Shown here one piece after another: positions 7,094 to 16,672 of a stretch of 39,022 bases of DNA; position 1 is the first letter of the stretch, and every line of letters begins with the position of its first letter. A model generated the notes under the pieces. The model searched no databases and was not told the origin of the DNA. It saw nothing but the letters and a program-made list of their open reading frames with translations. The translations under genes were made by a program, and so were the position numbers. Origin of the DNA: an uncultured Bacteroidales bacterium (GTDB taxonomy: Bacteria; Bacteroidota; Bacteroidia; Bacteroidales; Bacteroidaceae); contig CADAWW010000001.1 in NCBI GenBank assembly GCA_902791675.1, positions 1 to 39,022 of the forward strand, given 5' to 3'.

Positions 7094-7165
7094 AGTGAAG
7101 AATGAAGAGTGAAGAATGAAGAATTTGCAGAAGATTATGAATTATGAATTATGAATTATGAATTA
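7094..7165. repeat. Two adjoining heptamer arrays upstream of the clostripain gene
   Basis: Positions 7094-7128 are five heptamers (AGTGAAG, AATGAAG, AGTGAAG, AATGAAG, AATTTGC). After 5 nt, 7134-7165 is four perfect ATTATGA units plus ATTA. The same second unit, inverted, lies on the far side of the gene at 8377-8415. Confidence 0.9.
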
Positions 7166-7172
7166 AAAGTAT

Positions 7173-7180
7173 TACCTTTG
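7173..7180 (+). promoter_or_regulatory. -7 box of the clostripain gene
   Basis: TACCTTTG matches TAnnTTTG exactly and ends 5 nt before the ATG, so the mRNA would be leaderless or nearly so. The expected -33 region falls inside the ATTATGA heptamer array, which gives only TTATG in place of TTTG. Confidence 0.5.
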
Positions 7181-7185
7181 CCCCC

Positions 7186-8370
7186 ATGAAACTGAAAATA
7201 CTATACCTAATTATATTTATAGGAACGATTTTTTCCTTCTTTGCATGCAGTGACAGCATAGACTTCCCTGATGAGCCAGACATTTACGAAAGTGTTGCCA
7301 TTGTGTACTGGATGGGCGATAACAGTCTTAGTTCTTATGCAGAAAATGACATTGAAGAACTTAAACAAGGTAAGAACAACATTCCTACCGACTGCAAAAT
7401 CGTTATTTACGCTGACAAGATAAACTCTTTCCCAGTAATCTATCATCTGGATGCAAAAAACGGATTGCAGGTATGGAAGCAATTTACCCAGGAAGAGGAT
7501 TGCACCGACTCGCTTACTCTTCTCAACAACCTCAAGAGTATTGTCCAAAGATTCCCCGCAAAAAAATACGGACTTACCTTTGGCTCACATGGATCGGGAT
7601 GGGTTTGGCAGCAGCGCAGAGCCTTAGGACCGGATTACAGCCATTCAGACAATTACCTGAACATCCCCACCCTGCGTGGCATATTGGAAAAGTTACCGCA
7701 CTTCAGCTACATCTTCTTTGATGTTTGCTTTATGCAGAGTATAGAGGTGGCATACGAACTGCGTAACGAGACAGACTGGATAATCGGTTCACCTGCCGAA
7801 ATTCCTTCCGCCGGTGCTCCCTATCACCTCATTACAGAAGCCCTATGCAATGGAGACATATTTAGCATAGTAGAGAAATATGACAATTATTATCCCATAG
7901 GAAGCTACAAAGGTGTACTGCTTTCTGCTATTGATTGCAGCAAGTTGGATAATTTTTCCACAACCACCGGCATGTATATCGAGAAAGCCTTCAGCGACCG
8001 TCAGACAATATCTCCCCTCCTAGCACAAGAGATTCAGAAGTACTCGACATTATTCAGTTACTATACATATTGTTACGACATGAACTCTGCCATGTCTAAG
8101 ATTCTACCCCCCGAAGACTACGAATCGTGGATTAATTCATTTAATGAGGTGGTGCCACTCCGCAAGCCAAACATTGGAAGTTGGACAACAAGCTTTAACA
8201 TAAAAACATCTTCCTACATTTGCAACAATCCCAACATTTACGATCTTGAGCACTTTGGCGGCATCTCTATGTACTTCCCCAAAGATGATTACGAAGGAAA
8301 CATCATGAATACGGAACTGCAACACTACCAATGGTATAAAGCCGTCGGATGGGATAAGACCGGATGGTAG
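7186..8370 (+). CDS. Clostripain family (C11) cysteine peptidase, lipoprotein
   Basis: A 394-residue secreted peptidase. The N-terminal hydrophobic stretch ends in FFAC with Cys21 as lipid anchor; acidic residues just after it (SDSIDFPDE) resemble surface-export signals of Bacteroidota lipoproteins, so the enzyme is probably on the cell surface. Catalytic His135 lies in FGSHGSGW and Cys181 in FFDVCFMQSIE, the C11 dyad pattern. C11 enzymes usually cleave after Arg or Lys. The gene is bracketed by inverted heptamer arrays, which suggests it may be an inserted unit. It is followed by two more peptidase genes on the same strand. Confidence 0.9.
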   Translation: MKLKILYLIIFIGTIFSFFACSDSIDFPDEPDIYESVAIVYWMGDNSLSSYAENDIEELKQGKNNIPTDCKIVIYADKINSFPVIYHLDAKNGLQVWKQFTQEEDCTDSLTLLNNLKSIVQRFPAKKYGLTFGSHGSGWVWQQRRALGPDYSHSDNYLNIPTLRGILEKLPHFSYIFFDVCFMQSIEVAYELRNETDWIIGSPAEIPSAGAPYHLITEALCNGDIFSIVEKYDNYYPIGSYKGVLLSAIDCSKLDNFSTTTGMYIEKAFSDRQTISPLLAQEIQKYSTLFSYYTYCYDMNSAMSKILPPEDYESWINSFNEVVPLRKPNIGSWTTSFNIKTSSYICNNPNIYDLEHFGGISMYFPKDDYEGNIMNTELQHYQWYKAVGWDKTGW

Positions 8371-8376
8371 TCCCAT

Positions 8377-8415
8377 ATAATTCATAATTCTCAATTCATA
8401 ATTCTCAATTCATTC
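8377..8415. repeat. Heptamer array just before the Xaa-Pro aminopeptidase start
   Basis: Five heptamers (ATAATTC, ATAATTC, TCAATTC, ATAATTC, TCAATTC) plus ATTC, ending one base before the ATG at 8417. ATAATTC is the reverse complement of the unit at 7134-7165. Confidence 0.9.
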
Positions 8416-8416
8416 T

Positions 8417-9814
8417 ATGCTATTTGATAAAAAAACATACGTACAGCGACGTGCTGCGCTGAAAGAGCAGGTTGGTTCAGGTATCATCCTGCTGCTAGGC
8501 AACAACGATTCACCTGCCAACTATCCTTCCAACACCTACCGGTTCCGTCAGGACAGTTCATTCCTTTATTACTTTGGACAGCATCGCGACGGTTTGGCTG
8601 GTATTATTGACATTGATAATAACCGTGAGTACCTGGTTGGCAATGATATTGACATTGAAGACATTGTTTGGTTTGGAAGCGTTGACAGCGTAGCTGATAT
8701 GGCTGCACAAAGCGGGGTTGCGAATACGCTTTCCATGAAGCAGATGGCAGAATTCCTGTCTCTGGCAAGAAAAAAGGGAAGAACGATTCATTTTCTACCG
8801 CCCTACCGTCACGATTTGATGATTCTACTCATGGACATTCTGGGCATTCATCCCAGCCAGCAGCGCACACAGGCTTCAGTAGCACTCATAAAGGCTGTTG
8901 TAAACCAGCGTGCAGTCAAGACTCCTGAGGAGATTGCGGAGATTGAACGTGCTTGTGCTATCGGTTACGAGATGCACACTACAGCCATGAAGATGTGCCG
9001 ACCTGGTGTTACGGAACAGGAGATAAGCGGTCGCATCAGCGGCATTGCCAGCAGTCGCGGCTGTATGGTTTCCTTCCAAAGCATCGTAAGCATGCATGGT
9101 GAGATTATGCATGGATACCCAAGCCCCCGTCCCTTAGAAGCAGGTCGGTTGCTACTCTGCGATGCAGGAGCCGAAACAAACGAGAACTATTGCAGTGACA
9201 ATACCCGCACCACACCCATCAGTGGACGCTTTACGCAACGTCAGAAGGAGATATACAGCATCGTCGAAGAATGTCACGACTATGCGCTTTCCCTGGCTGC
9301 TCCTGGTGTAAAATGGTGGGACGTCCACTTTGGTGTCTGCCGACTGATGACAGAAAAGCTGAAGGATTTGGGCCTTATGAAGGGAGATACCGAAGAGGCC
9401 GTCAGGGCTGGTGCCCATGCCATGTTCATGCCTCACGGTCTGGGACACATGATGGGCATGGATGTTCACGATATGGAAGGGCTTGGCCAGACTTATGTGG
9501 GATTTGACGACGAGGTACAACCCAATCTGGAACAATTCGGTACCAACTGCCTACGATGCGGCCGTCGCTTGCAGGAAGGCTTCGTCATGACAGACGAGCC
9601 TGGCATATACTTCATTCCCGCCCTTATAGATGACTGGAAGGCCAGAGGACATTGTGCAGCGTTCTTGAATTTTGATATGCTGGAGACCTACAAAGACTTA
9701 GGCGGCATACGCATAGAAGATGACATCCTTATTACCTCTGACGGATGCCGCTTCCTGGGTAAAGACCGCATACCCTATCACATAGACGAAGTTGAAAAAT
9801 TTATTAATAAATAA
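8417..9814 (+). CDS. pepP: Xaa-Pro aminopeptidase (aminopeptidase P, M24B)
   Basis: A 465-residue metallopeptidase that removes N-terminal residues preceding proline. The N-terminal creatinase-like domain spans about 1-170 and the pita-bread catalytic domain about 175-455. Metal ligands are visible: Asp249 in CDAGAE, Asp261 in CSDNTRT, His344 in HGLGHMMG, Glu394 in TDEPGIY and Glu434 in GIRIEDD. No signal peptide, so cytoplasmic. No promoter lies between it and the clostripain gene, only a heptamer array, so it may be read from upstream. The C1B peptidase gene follows after 15 nt. Confidence 0.94.
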   Translation: MLFDKKTYVQRRAALKEQVGSGIILLLGNNDSPANYPSNTYRFRQDSSFLYYFGQHRDGLAGIIDIDNNREYLVGNDIDIEDIVWFGSVDSVADMAAQSGVANTLSMKQMAEFLSLARKKGRTIHFLPPYRHDLMILLMDILGIHPSQQRTQASVALIKAVVNQRAVKTPEEIAEIERACAIGYEMHTTAMKMCRPGVTEQEISGRISGIASSRGCMVSFQSIVSMHGEIMHGYPSPRPLEAGRLLLCDAGAETNENYCSDNTRTTPISGRFTQRQKEIYSIVEECHDYALSLAAPGVKWWDVHFGVCRLMTEKLKDLGLMKGDTEEAVRAGAHAMFMPHGLGHMMGMDVHDMEGLGQTYVGFDDEVQPNLEQFGTNCLRCGRRLQEGFVMTDEPGIYFIPALIDDWKARGHCAAFLNFDMLETYKDLGGIRIEDDILITSDGCRFLGKDRIPYHIDEVEKFINK

Positions 9815-9829
9815 CAATTAATTTATATT

Positions 9830-11053
9830 ATGAAGAAAATTTTCCTTATTGCTTTGGCAGCTTTGACTGTTATGCATGCTGGAGCTAAAGACAAAGACAA
9901 GAAGAAAGAGGCAGACAAGGACAGCCTTATCTTCACCACGATTATTGAACATCCTGTAACAAGCATCAAGAACCAGAACAGCAGTGGTACTTGCTGGGCA
10001 TATTCCTCTCTGGCTTTCCTGGAGAGCGAGGCTATTAAGAAGCACCCCGAGATGAAGGACGACATAGACCTTTGTGAGTCTTTTCTCATTAGCAAAACTT
10101 ACGTTGACCGTGCCGACAAGCATATCCGCACACATGGTGATGCCAGCTTCAGCCAAGGAGGTTCCTTCGAAGACGCGCTCTACTGCATGGAACACTATGG
10201 ACTTATCCCTGAGGGTATTATGCCCTACCCTATTACGAACTACGGTGATTCACTTTTTAACTTCGGTTCACTGTTTCCTCCAATGGAAGCATACCTAAAG
10301 AGTATCGCTCCAAAAGGTGCAAAGAAGATTCTGCATAAGGGTTGGAAGCAAGCTTTGCAGGGCATGCTCGATGGTTACTTCGGCACTTGCCCCACTGAAT
10401 TCGAATACAAAGGCAAGCGTTACACTCCCCAGTCCTTCGTTAAGGAATATCTTACTCTCGATCCAAACGACTATGTCAGCCTGACCAGCTATACACATCA
10501 TCCCTATTATAGCACCTTCGCCCTCGAAATCGAGGATAACTGGCGTTGGGCAAGTAGCTACAACTTGCCTTTGGACGAGTTTATGCGTGTGATGTACGAA
10601 GCTGTACAGAACGGTTGGACTTTTGCTTGGGGTGCTGATGTCAGCGAGGAAGGTTTCAGCCGTCGCAATGGCAAGAACAAGAGCGTAGCTATGGTACCCG
10701 ACACTAAGTTCAAAGCCGGAGTTGGTAGCGACCAGGCTCGCTGGACTGGCGAGAAGGGCTCTGACAAGGTTGAGATTGTAAGTGCCAATGCAGAGAAGAA
10801 AATTACTCCTGAAATGCGCCAAGAGGCTTACGACAACTGGGAAACGACTGACGACCACGGCATGCTGATTTATGGGTTGGCCAAGGATCAGTACGGCAAG
10901 GAGTACTTTATGATGAAGAACTCATGGGGTGAAAGTGGTCCCTTCAAGGGTTTCTGGTACGTTAGCCAGCCATATGTTGCTTATAAGACCATGAACATTG
11001 TTATTAACAAGAACGCGGTTCCTGCCGACATTCGCAAAAAACTCGGCTTCTAA
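9830..11053 (+). CDS. Exported C1B cysteine peptidase (bleomycin hydrolase/PepC-like)
   Basis: A 407-residue papain-superfamily peptidase. The catalytic triad is clear: Cys55 in SSGTCWAYSS, His343 in DDHGMLIYG, and Asn364 in MKNSWGE. An N-terminal signal sequence (about residues 1-19, ending HAGA) followed by a Lys/Asp-rich linker predicts export, unlike cytoplasmic PepC of Gram-positives. It is shorter than classical bleomycin hydrolase (about 450). It follows pepP by 15 nt and is probably cotranscribed, giving a peptidase unit for peptide use. Its stop codon overlaps that of convergent recQ (11050-11053). Confidence 0.9.
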   Translation: MKKIFLIALAALTVMHAGAKDKDKKKEADKDSLIFTTIIEHPVTSIKNQNSSGTCWAYSSLAFLESEAIKKHPEMKDDIDLCESFLISKTYVDRADKHIRTHGDASFSQGGSFEDALYCMEHYGLIPEGIMPYPITNYGDSLFNFGSLFPPMEAYLKSIAPKGAKKILHKGWKQALQGMLDGYFGTCPTEFEYKGKRYTPQSFVKEYLTLDPNDYVSLTSYTHHPYYSTFALEIEDNWRWASSYNLPLDEFMRVMYEAVQNGWTFAWGADVSEEGFSRRNGKNKSVAMVPDTKFKAGVGSDQARWTGEKGSDKVEIVSANAEKKITPEMRQEAYDNWETTDDHGMLIYGLAKDQYGKEYFMMKNSWGESGPFKGFWYVSQPYVAYKTMNIVINKNAVPADIRKKLGF

Positions 11054-12948
11054 TTACCGGAAGCCAATCTGATAAAAGGTCCGTCCGCCACCAGTTCTTC
11101 CTTGGCACGCATATAATCCAATACCCAAGTAAGACTGTGCGGGCGGATTCCTTTAATATCCAATTCAGAGGCTTTGATAGGTCCTTGTTTCAACTGGCCA
11201 ATTATCCTTTCTCTTATCTGTAGGTATTCCTGCTCCGTTATACCCGTTGTATCTTCTTGTTCACACACATCACATATGCCACATCGACGGGTTTCATTCT
11301 CACCAAAATATTGAAGCAGTAAACGGCTCCTACATTCCTCTGTATTTATACAATAAGCTAACATCGCATTCAAACGGAATTCATAAGCCTCTTTTCGCAT
11401 GGTATAAATACCATATGGGAATTCCAATTCATCCTTCATTACCCTACGTTGCAAGAATGTTATCAGCGGTATATGCTTGCGTGGTACATAGCTTACCAAT
11501 CCCCTACGGGACAGTTCTTTCAAGTCCTGATAGATGACATCCAACGCCAGTCCCGTATCCCGACTTATCATATCTTCATCTATGAATACCATGTCTATAA
11601 AGATGCCGCCATACCGTCTCAGCATTGCCGTTATTATCTGCTCATCCTGACTGTCAACGACGCTGAACAACAAATTTCTGGTAGCATCAATGCGCAAACG
11701 ACTTGTACCGTCTTCTGCATCACGATATGCTATATAGCCGGCTTTATCCAAGATGTCAAGGGCACTGGTCAACATCAGCGGATGATAATGGAAAGCAACG
11801 CAAAAACGCTCCATATTAAACTCACGCGTAACATTCATGCCATCGCCAACTGCTAACTGTAGGAAACAGCATACATCCTCGTATACCTTTCTTACAAAGT
11901 CCAAATCGGGAAAGTGCTGTTTGACCCTCCGCTTCGAAAGTTCCAGCTCTTTGCCGTCCATTACAATCACAGAACTGGCAGGTTTCCCGTCTCGACCGGC
12001 CCTGCCGGCTTCCTGAAAGTATTCTTCTATAGAATCAGGTAAGTCAATATGTACTACCAGCCTTACATCGGCCTTATCTATTCCCATACCAAAAGCATTG
12101 GTAGCAACCATTATTCTGTAATTACCTCTCAGCCAAGCATCCTGCCGCACGTCCTTTTCGCCAGCCTTCAAACCGGCATGATAATAAGTTGACGAAAAAC
12201 CATATTCTGTCAATTGTTTGGATAGATCTTCACAATTTTGTCTATTGCGCGTATAAACAATACAGGAGCCGTCATATTCGTTCAGTAACTGAAGTAATCC
12301 TAACATGGTAGCGTCGGCATGTAATACCTTGTAAGCCAGATTAGGACGGAAGAAACTCATACGAATAACATTTTCCTCTTTAAAACAGAGGTTCTTTTGT
12401 ATATCCCTCGCCACCTCCGGTGTTGAAGTCGCTGTTAGAGCCAAAACAGGACAGCCGGGTTTAATTTTTCTCACCTTAGCAATCTGCAGATAAGAGGGGC
12501 GGAAATCATATCCCCATTGGCATATACAATGCGCTTCATCAACAGTAATGAAATTAACATTCATGTGTCCCAGTTTCTTCAGAAAGAGTTCGGAAGAGAG
12601 TCGCTCTGGCGATATATACAAAAATTTATAGGCATTAAAAACGCTGTTCTCTAATATAACCAAAGTCTGCTCGTGAGACAATCCTGAATGTATGCATGCA
12701 GCTTTTATACCTCTACTATTCAATGCCTCCACCTGATCCTTCATCAATGCTATAAGTGGAGTGATTACCACACACATCCCTGGCTTGGAAAGGGCAGGAA
12801 CCTGAAAAGTGATGCTCTTTCCTCCACCTGTTGGCATAAGACCCAGTGTATCACGTCCACTGCCAATACTTTCTATAATATCGCGCTGAATACCGCGGAA
12901 ATCATCGTATCCCCAGTATCTTTTCAGAATGGAGAGATAGGTATCCAT
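11050..12948 (-). CDS. recQ: ATP-dependent DNA helicase RecQ
   Basis: A 632-residue superfamily 2 helicase that unwinds DNA 3' to 5' in repair and recombination. Walker A PTGGGKS (39-45), Walker B DEAH (137-140), aromatic-rich loop AHCICQWGYDFRPSY (139-153), and motif VI region QEAGRAGRDG are present. Zinc-binding Cys residues appear in EECRSR and RRCGICDVCE near residues 525-560. The C-terminus (residues about 590-632) is short and has no obvious HRDC domain, similar to a shorter RecQ type common in Bacteroidota. It begins 11 nt after the recJ stop, so the pair is an operon. Confidence 0.96.
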   Translation of the reverse strand: MDTYLSILKRYWGYDDFRGIQRDIIESIGSGRDTLGLMPTGGGKSITFQVPALSKPGMCVVITPLIALMKDQVEALNSRGIKAACIHSGLSHEQTLVILENSVFNAYKFLYISPERLSSELFLKKLGHMNVNFITVDEAHCICQWGYDFRPSYLQIAKVRKIKPGCPVLALTATSTPEVARDIQKNLCFKEENVIRMSFFRPNLAYKVLHADATMLGLLQLLNEYDGSCIVYTRNRQNCEDLSKQLTEYGFSSTYYHAGLKAGEKDVRQDAWLRGNYRIMVATNAFGMGIDKADVRLVVHIDLPDSIEEYFQEAGRAGRDGKPASSVIVMDGKELELSKRRVKQHFPDLDFVRKVYEDVCCFLQLAVGDGMNVTREFNMERFCVAFHYHPLMLTSALDILDKAGYIAYRDAEDGTSRLRIDATRNLLFSVVDSQDEQIITAMLRRYGGIFIDMVFIDEDMISRDTGLALDVIYQDLKELSRRGLVSYVPRKHIPLITFLQRRVMKDELEFPYGIYTMRKEAYEFRLNAMLAYCINTEECRSRLLLQYFGENETRRCGICDVCEQEDTTGITEQEYLQIRERIIGQLKQGPIKASELDIKGIRPHSLTWVLDYMRAKEELVADGPFIRLASGN

Positions 12949-12959
12949 CTTCTTCTCTC

Positions 12960-14678
12960 TTACAAGGCAGGCTTAATATCCTCTATCTGCAACTGAACCT
13001 CACCATGCTTGTGACTGTTTTCCTCAAGTGAGTAAACAATATCGAAAGCTTGCTTGGTCTTAATATAACGGGCTTGAGAACTCTGACCAAACGCGATGCC
13101 GTTCATTACCCTACTACTCTTACTATCTACTAACTCCAATTTGATGTGCTCCTGTTCACGTCCCACAACGCGACTGGTTCCGTAATCATAAACCTGTTCA
13201 GTACAAAACATAGGCTTAGGATTCTCAGGGCCATATGGACTAAAACGCTTTAAGTCGGAATAAAAACGGTAGTTTACATCCTTGAAGTCAATTTTTGCTT
13301 CATACGTTAACACAGCATTTGTCTGCTCAGGCAAAATATACTTATCAACATACTCCACAAACCTTCGCTTAAATTCAGGAACATTTTCCACCCTCATACT
13401 CAAGCCTGCTGCATAGGTATGACCGCCAAAGTTCTCCAAAAGATCCCTGCAGCTTTCTATAGCGCTGTAAACATCGAAACCGGCAACGGAACGGGCAGAG
13501 CCTGTTACAAGGTCATCAGTACGGGTAAGCACAACGGCTGGACGAAAATAGATTTCTGTCAGACGGGAGGCCACAATACCTATTACACCTCTATGCCATT
13601 CTTCATTATAGAGAACAATAGCCTTATGTTCATGCTGGTGGTCCAAAGAGGCAACAATATGGTTCGCCTCCTCTGTCATGGATTTGTCAAGGTCCTTACG
13701 CTGCTCATTGTATTCATTAATAGTAGCAGCTTTCTCTTTTGCCACCTTACTGTTTTTCTCTATCAGTAACGATACAGCTTCTTTTCCGTTTTGCATACGG
13801 CCAGATGCATTTATACGCGGGCCAATCTTAAAAATTATGTCATTTAAAGAAAGGTCTTTCCCAGTCAGTCCGCAAATATCTATCAAAGCCTTCACACCAG
13901 TACTGGGATTTTGGTTCAGCTGTCGCAAACCATGATATGCCAGAATTCTGTTCTCACCCATAATAGGTACGATGTCTGATGCAATACTTATGGCACACAG
14001 ATCAAGTAACGGAATAAGATGGCAGAATTCAATCCCATTGCTAATGGCAAATCCCTGCATTAACTTAAAGCCCACACCGCAACCACACAAATCCTTATAG
14101 GGATAAGTACTGTCTTCTCGTTTGGCATTCAGAATAGCTACTGCAGGAGGAAGAACCGGATCTGGAACGTGATGATCACAGATAATGAAATCTATGCCCA
14201 ACTCCTTGGCATAAGCAATCTCCTCTACCGCCTTAATACCGCAGTCTAATACAATAACCAAACTGACACCCGTCTCATGGGCATAGTCCACGCCCTGACG
14301 GGAAACGCCATAGCCTTCCTCATTTCTGCTAGGAATATAATAGTCTATATTTGAGTAGTACTGTTGAAGAAATCTATAAACCAATGCTACAGCTGTACAT
14401 CCGTCTACATCATAGTCGCCATATACAAGGATTCGTTCTTTCTTGCCCAAAGCCTCATTTAATCGATCTACAGCCTTTTGCATATCAACAAACAAGAAGG
14501 GATCCAGAAGATTCGTCAGCTGTGGGCGAAAAAACTTACGAGCCTCTTCCTCTGTACGGATACCTCTGTTTACCAACAGTGTACCCATTACAGGGTTGAT
14601 TCCCAAGCTGTTAGCAAGTTCTATCGCCGTGCTCTTGTCAGCTTCAGATAGCTCATTATATTCCCAAACATAGCTCAT
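12960..14678 (-). CDS. recJ: Single-stranded-DNA-specific exonuclease RecJ
   Basis: A 572-residue DHH-family 5'-3' exonuclease. Motifs: GDYDVDGCTA (87-96), VLDCGIKA (143-150, Asp145), CDHHVP (167-172), a glycine motif around GPRINASGRM, and GGHTYAAGLSM in the DHHA1 domain. The ATG at 14678 is chosen: the longer frame begins with GTG at 14714 and would run across the promoter-like box at 14685-14692. It is cotranscribed with recQ, matching their joint role in recombination and fork repair. Confidence 0.96.
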   Translation of the reverse strand: MSYVWEYNELSEADKSTAIELANSLGINPVMGTLLVNRGIRTEEEARKFFRPQLTNLLDPFLFVDMQKAVDRLNEALGKKERILVYGDYDVDGCTAVALVYRFLQQYYSNIDYYIPSRNEEGYGVSRQGVDYAHETGVSLVIVLDCGIKAVEEIAYAKELGIDFIICDHHVPDPVLPPAVAILNAKREDSTYPYKDLCGCGVGFKLMQGFAISNGIEFCHLIPLLDLCAISIASDIVPIMGENRILAYHGLRQLNQNPSTGVKALIDICGLTGKDLSLNDIIFKIGPRINASGRMQNGKEAVSLLIEKNSKVAKEKAATINEYNEQRKDLDKSMTEEANHIVASLDHQHEHKAIVLYNEEWHRGVIGIVASRLTEIYFRPAVVLTRTDDLVTGSARSVAGFDVYSAIESCRDLLENFGGHTYAAGLSMRVENVPEFKRRFVEYVDKYILPEQTNAVLTYEAKIDFKDVNYRFYSDLKRFSPYGPENPKPMFCTEQVYDYGTSRVVGREQEHIKLELVDSKSSRVMNGIAFGQSSQARYIKTKQAFDIVYSLEENSHKHGEVQLQIEDIKPAL

Positions 14679-14684
14679 AGCGTG

Positions 14685-14692
14685 TAAAGTTA
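14685..14692 (-). promoter_or_regulatory. -7 box of recJ-recQ
   Basis: On the minus strand TAACTTTA, one base off TAnnTTTG, ending 6 nt before the recJ ATG. A TTTG lies about 23 nt upstream, a slightly long spacer. Its position supports ATG 14678 as the start. Confidence 0.4.
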
Positions 14693-14733
14693 CAACAAAA
14701 AACACACTTATCACCCAAAAAAGGCTATTTATT

Positions 14734-14756
14734 GCGTTTTTTTAACAAAAAAAAGG
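14734..14756 (-). terminator. Possible terminator of the leu operon
   Basis: Beyond the TPR gene stop, the minus strand has GGCC followed by an eight-T run (14747-14754) and then a T-run/A-run hairpin. A short CATTC/GAATG hairpin precedes it. Structure is weak but the T-run position fits an intrinsic terminator. Confidence 0.3.
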
Positions 14757-14807
14757 CCATTCCCATTCTTCGTTTCCGAATGTTCTCAGGAACATCAAAC
14801 AGATTTT

Positions 14808-15611
14808 CTATGGTGTCAGAAATGAAGGATCAGCTCCCAAACGGATGGCTTTCTGTGCATCGGCCTTTGCCAGATTTTTCTTCTTTAGGGCCTTATAAAG
14901 CTGTGAGCGAGATACGTAGCAGTCTGGGTTCTCGGGTTCCAATTCTATGGCATGTTCTATATCAGATTGGGCCAACTCGTACTGTTTACGACTGAGGTAC
15001 ATTCCGCCACGCACGAGATATATGGAAGCATGCGATGGGAATAGTTGCGCCAAAGCATCCAGTTGCTCCATAGCCTCACGTGGACGACGGTCCTTATCGT
15101 TTAGGATAGCCAATCCCAAACGTGCTTTTTCATTCATTGGCTCAAGTTTAACAAGGCGGTCGTAATCTGCCCTTGCACGCTTATAATCGCGGTGCTGAGT
15201 ATACAGATAAGCACGATAAAAAAGCGCTTCCGTCTGATTAGGCTCCAGATTCAGCACCTCGGTATAATCAGCCATAGACCGTTCCTGATTATCCAGACGC
15301 AAATAAAGTGCAGCACGACAAAGCAACAAACTGATGGTAGTGGAGGAAATAGTCAGGCCTATCTTGTATGAATCAAGCGCTTTCTGAAACTCTCCCCTAC
15401 GCTCCTGGATATTGCCGATATATTGGTAAAGCAAAGCATTTGACTTTATCAGCGGATCTACATCCAAAGCCTCACGAAAAGTTGCCTCGGCCTGTAAAAG
15501 ACTATCAGCCTGCAATTGCTCCAGTCCCAACTTTACCAACTGTTGGTATCTTTGTGCACTAACACAAAAACACCAACAGAATAAGCATAAGAATAAAAAC
15601 GGCTTCCTCAC
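14808..15611 (-). CDS. Exported TPR-repeat protein
   Basis: A 267-residue protein with a Cys-rich signal sequence (RKPFLFLCLFCWCFCVSA) and about six tetratricopeptide repeats filling the rest; units such as ALFYRAYLYTQHRDYKRARADYDRL and DCYVSRSQLYKAL show the pattern. It probably serves as a periplasmic scaffold; no partner is known. The start is a GTG that shares its first base with the leuB TAG stop; an ATG is absent here and the signal peptide demands this start. This overlap implies translational coupling to the leu operon, although the product has no obvious link to leucine synthesis. Confidence 0.85.
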   Translation of the reverse strand: MRKPFLFLCLFCWCFCVSAQRYQQLVKLGLEQLQADSLLQAEATFREALDVDPLIKSNALLYQYIGNIQERRGEFQKALDSYKIGLTISSTTISLLLCRAALYLRLDNQERSMADYTEVLNLEPNQTEALFYRAYLYTQHRDYKRARADYDRLVKLEPMNEKARLGLAILNDKDRRPREAMEQLDALAQLFPSHASIYLVRGGMYLSRKQYELAQSDIEHAIELEPENPDCYVSRSQLYKALKKKNLAKADAQKAIRLGADPSFLTP

Positions 15612-16672
15612 TATTTATTCTTAATATAATCCACTATCCACTGGCCAACTTCCTTTGTACCATACTTAGCACCACCCTCGACCTGAATCTCAGGGGTACG
15701 TACGTTTTGGTCAAGTGATGCATTGACGGCTTCACGAATGAGAGCACCTTCTGCTTTTAGACCGAAATACTCGTACAGCATAGCTACACTCAGTATCTGG
15801 GCCAAAGGATTGGCAATATTCAAGCCCTTACCCTGAGGCCATGAGCCATGAATGGGTTCAAAGACAGGTGTATGCTCACCGGTAGAGGCACTTGGTAAAA
15901 GACCCATAGAACCGGTAATGCAAGAACCTTCGTCGGTAAGAATATCTCCGAAGGTGTTTTCTGTTACCATAACGTCGAAGAACCTGGGTTTCTGAATCAT
16001 ACGCATGGCCGCATTGTCAACATACATAAAATCGGTCTCAACATCGGGATATTCCAACATCACTTCCTGAGCAACCTTACGCCACAGACGACTGCTGGCA
16101 AGGACATTAGCCTTATCGACAACGGTCAGGTGCTTACGGCGCTGACGAGCATACTGATAGGCAACGCGCAAGATGCGCTCTACTTCAGGACGACTATAGT
16201 AGTTGGTGTCATAAGCCTCATCTGTTCCTTCCTTTTTCTCACCGAAATACATACCACCGGTAAGCTCACGGATACATATAAAATCGGCACCACGAACCAA
16301 TTCGTCCTTGAGTGGAGACTTGTGTACCAGACAATCGAAAGTCTCAACAGGACGGATATTGGCAAAAAGCCCCAACTTCTTACGCATTGCCAAAAGACCT
16401 TGCTCTGGACGCACCTTTGCTGTGGGGTTATTATCGAACTTGGGGTCGCCAACGCTGGCAAACAGAACCGCATCTGCTTCCATACAAATCTGAAAAGTCT
16501 CTTCGGGGAAGGGATCACCAACTTCGTCAATGGCATGAGCACCGCAAAGGGCTTCCTTGTATGATACTTCGTGTCCGAACTTCTCGGCAATGGCACTGGT
16601 TACGGCCACGCCCTGCTCCATAATCTCTGGCCCGATACCATCACCGGCCAGTACTGCAATCTTAAGCTTCAT
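15611..16672 (-). CDS. leuB: 3-isopropylmalate dehydrogenase
   Basis: A 353-residue NAD-dependent decarboxylating dehydrogenase making 2-oxoisocaproate in leucine synthesis. The N-terminal GDGIGPEIM motif, the substrate-binding region around VDNAAMRMI, the [15 protein letters not shown] turn, and the nucleotide-binding [18 protein letters not shown] segment identify it. Length is normal. It overlaps the upstream cimA/leuA2 gene by 11 nt and is followed by the GTG-started TPR gene. The enzyme may also act on methylmalate-type substrates if the upstream gene is a citramalate synthase. Confidence 0.96.
   Translation of the reverse strand: MKLKIAVLAGDGIGPEIMEQGVAVTSAIAEKFGHEVSYKEALCGAHAIDEVGDPFPEETFQICMEADAVLFASVGDPKFDNNPTAKVRPEQGLLAMRKKLGLFANIRPVETFDCLVHKSPLKDELVRGADFICIRELTGGMYFGEKKEGTDEAYDTNYYSRPEVERILRVAYQYARQRRKHLTVVDKANVLASSRLWRKVAQEVMLEYPDVETDFMYVDNAAMRMIQKPRFFDVMVTENTFGDILTDEGSCITGSMGLLPSASTGEHTPVFEPIHGSWPQGKGLNIANPLAQILSVAMLYEYFGLKAEGALIREAVNASLDQNVRTPEIQVEGGAKYGTKEVGQWIVDYIKNK

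Noticed and set aside
14679..14714. Longer recJ start at GTG 14714
   Set aside because: It would run through the promoter-like box; ATG 14678 gives the usual N-terminus and length.
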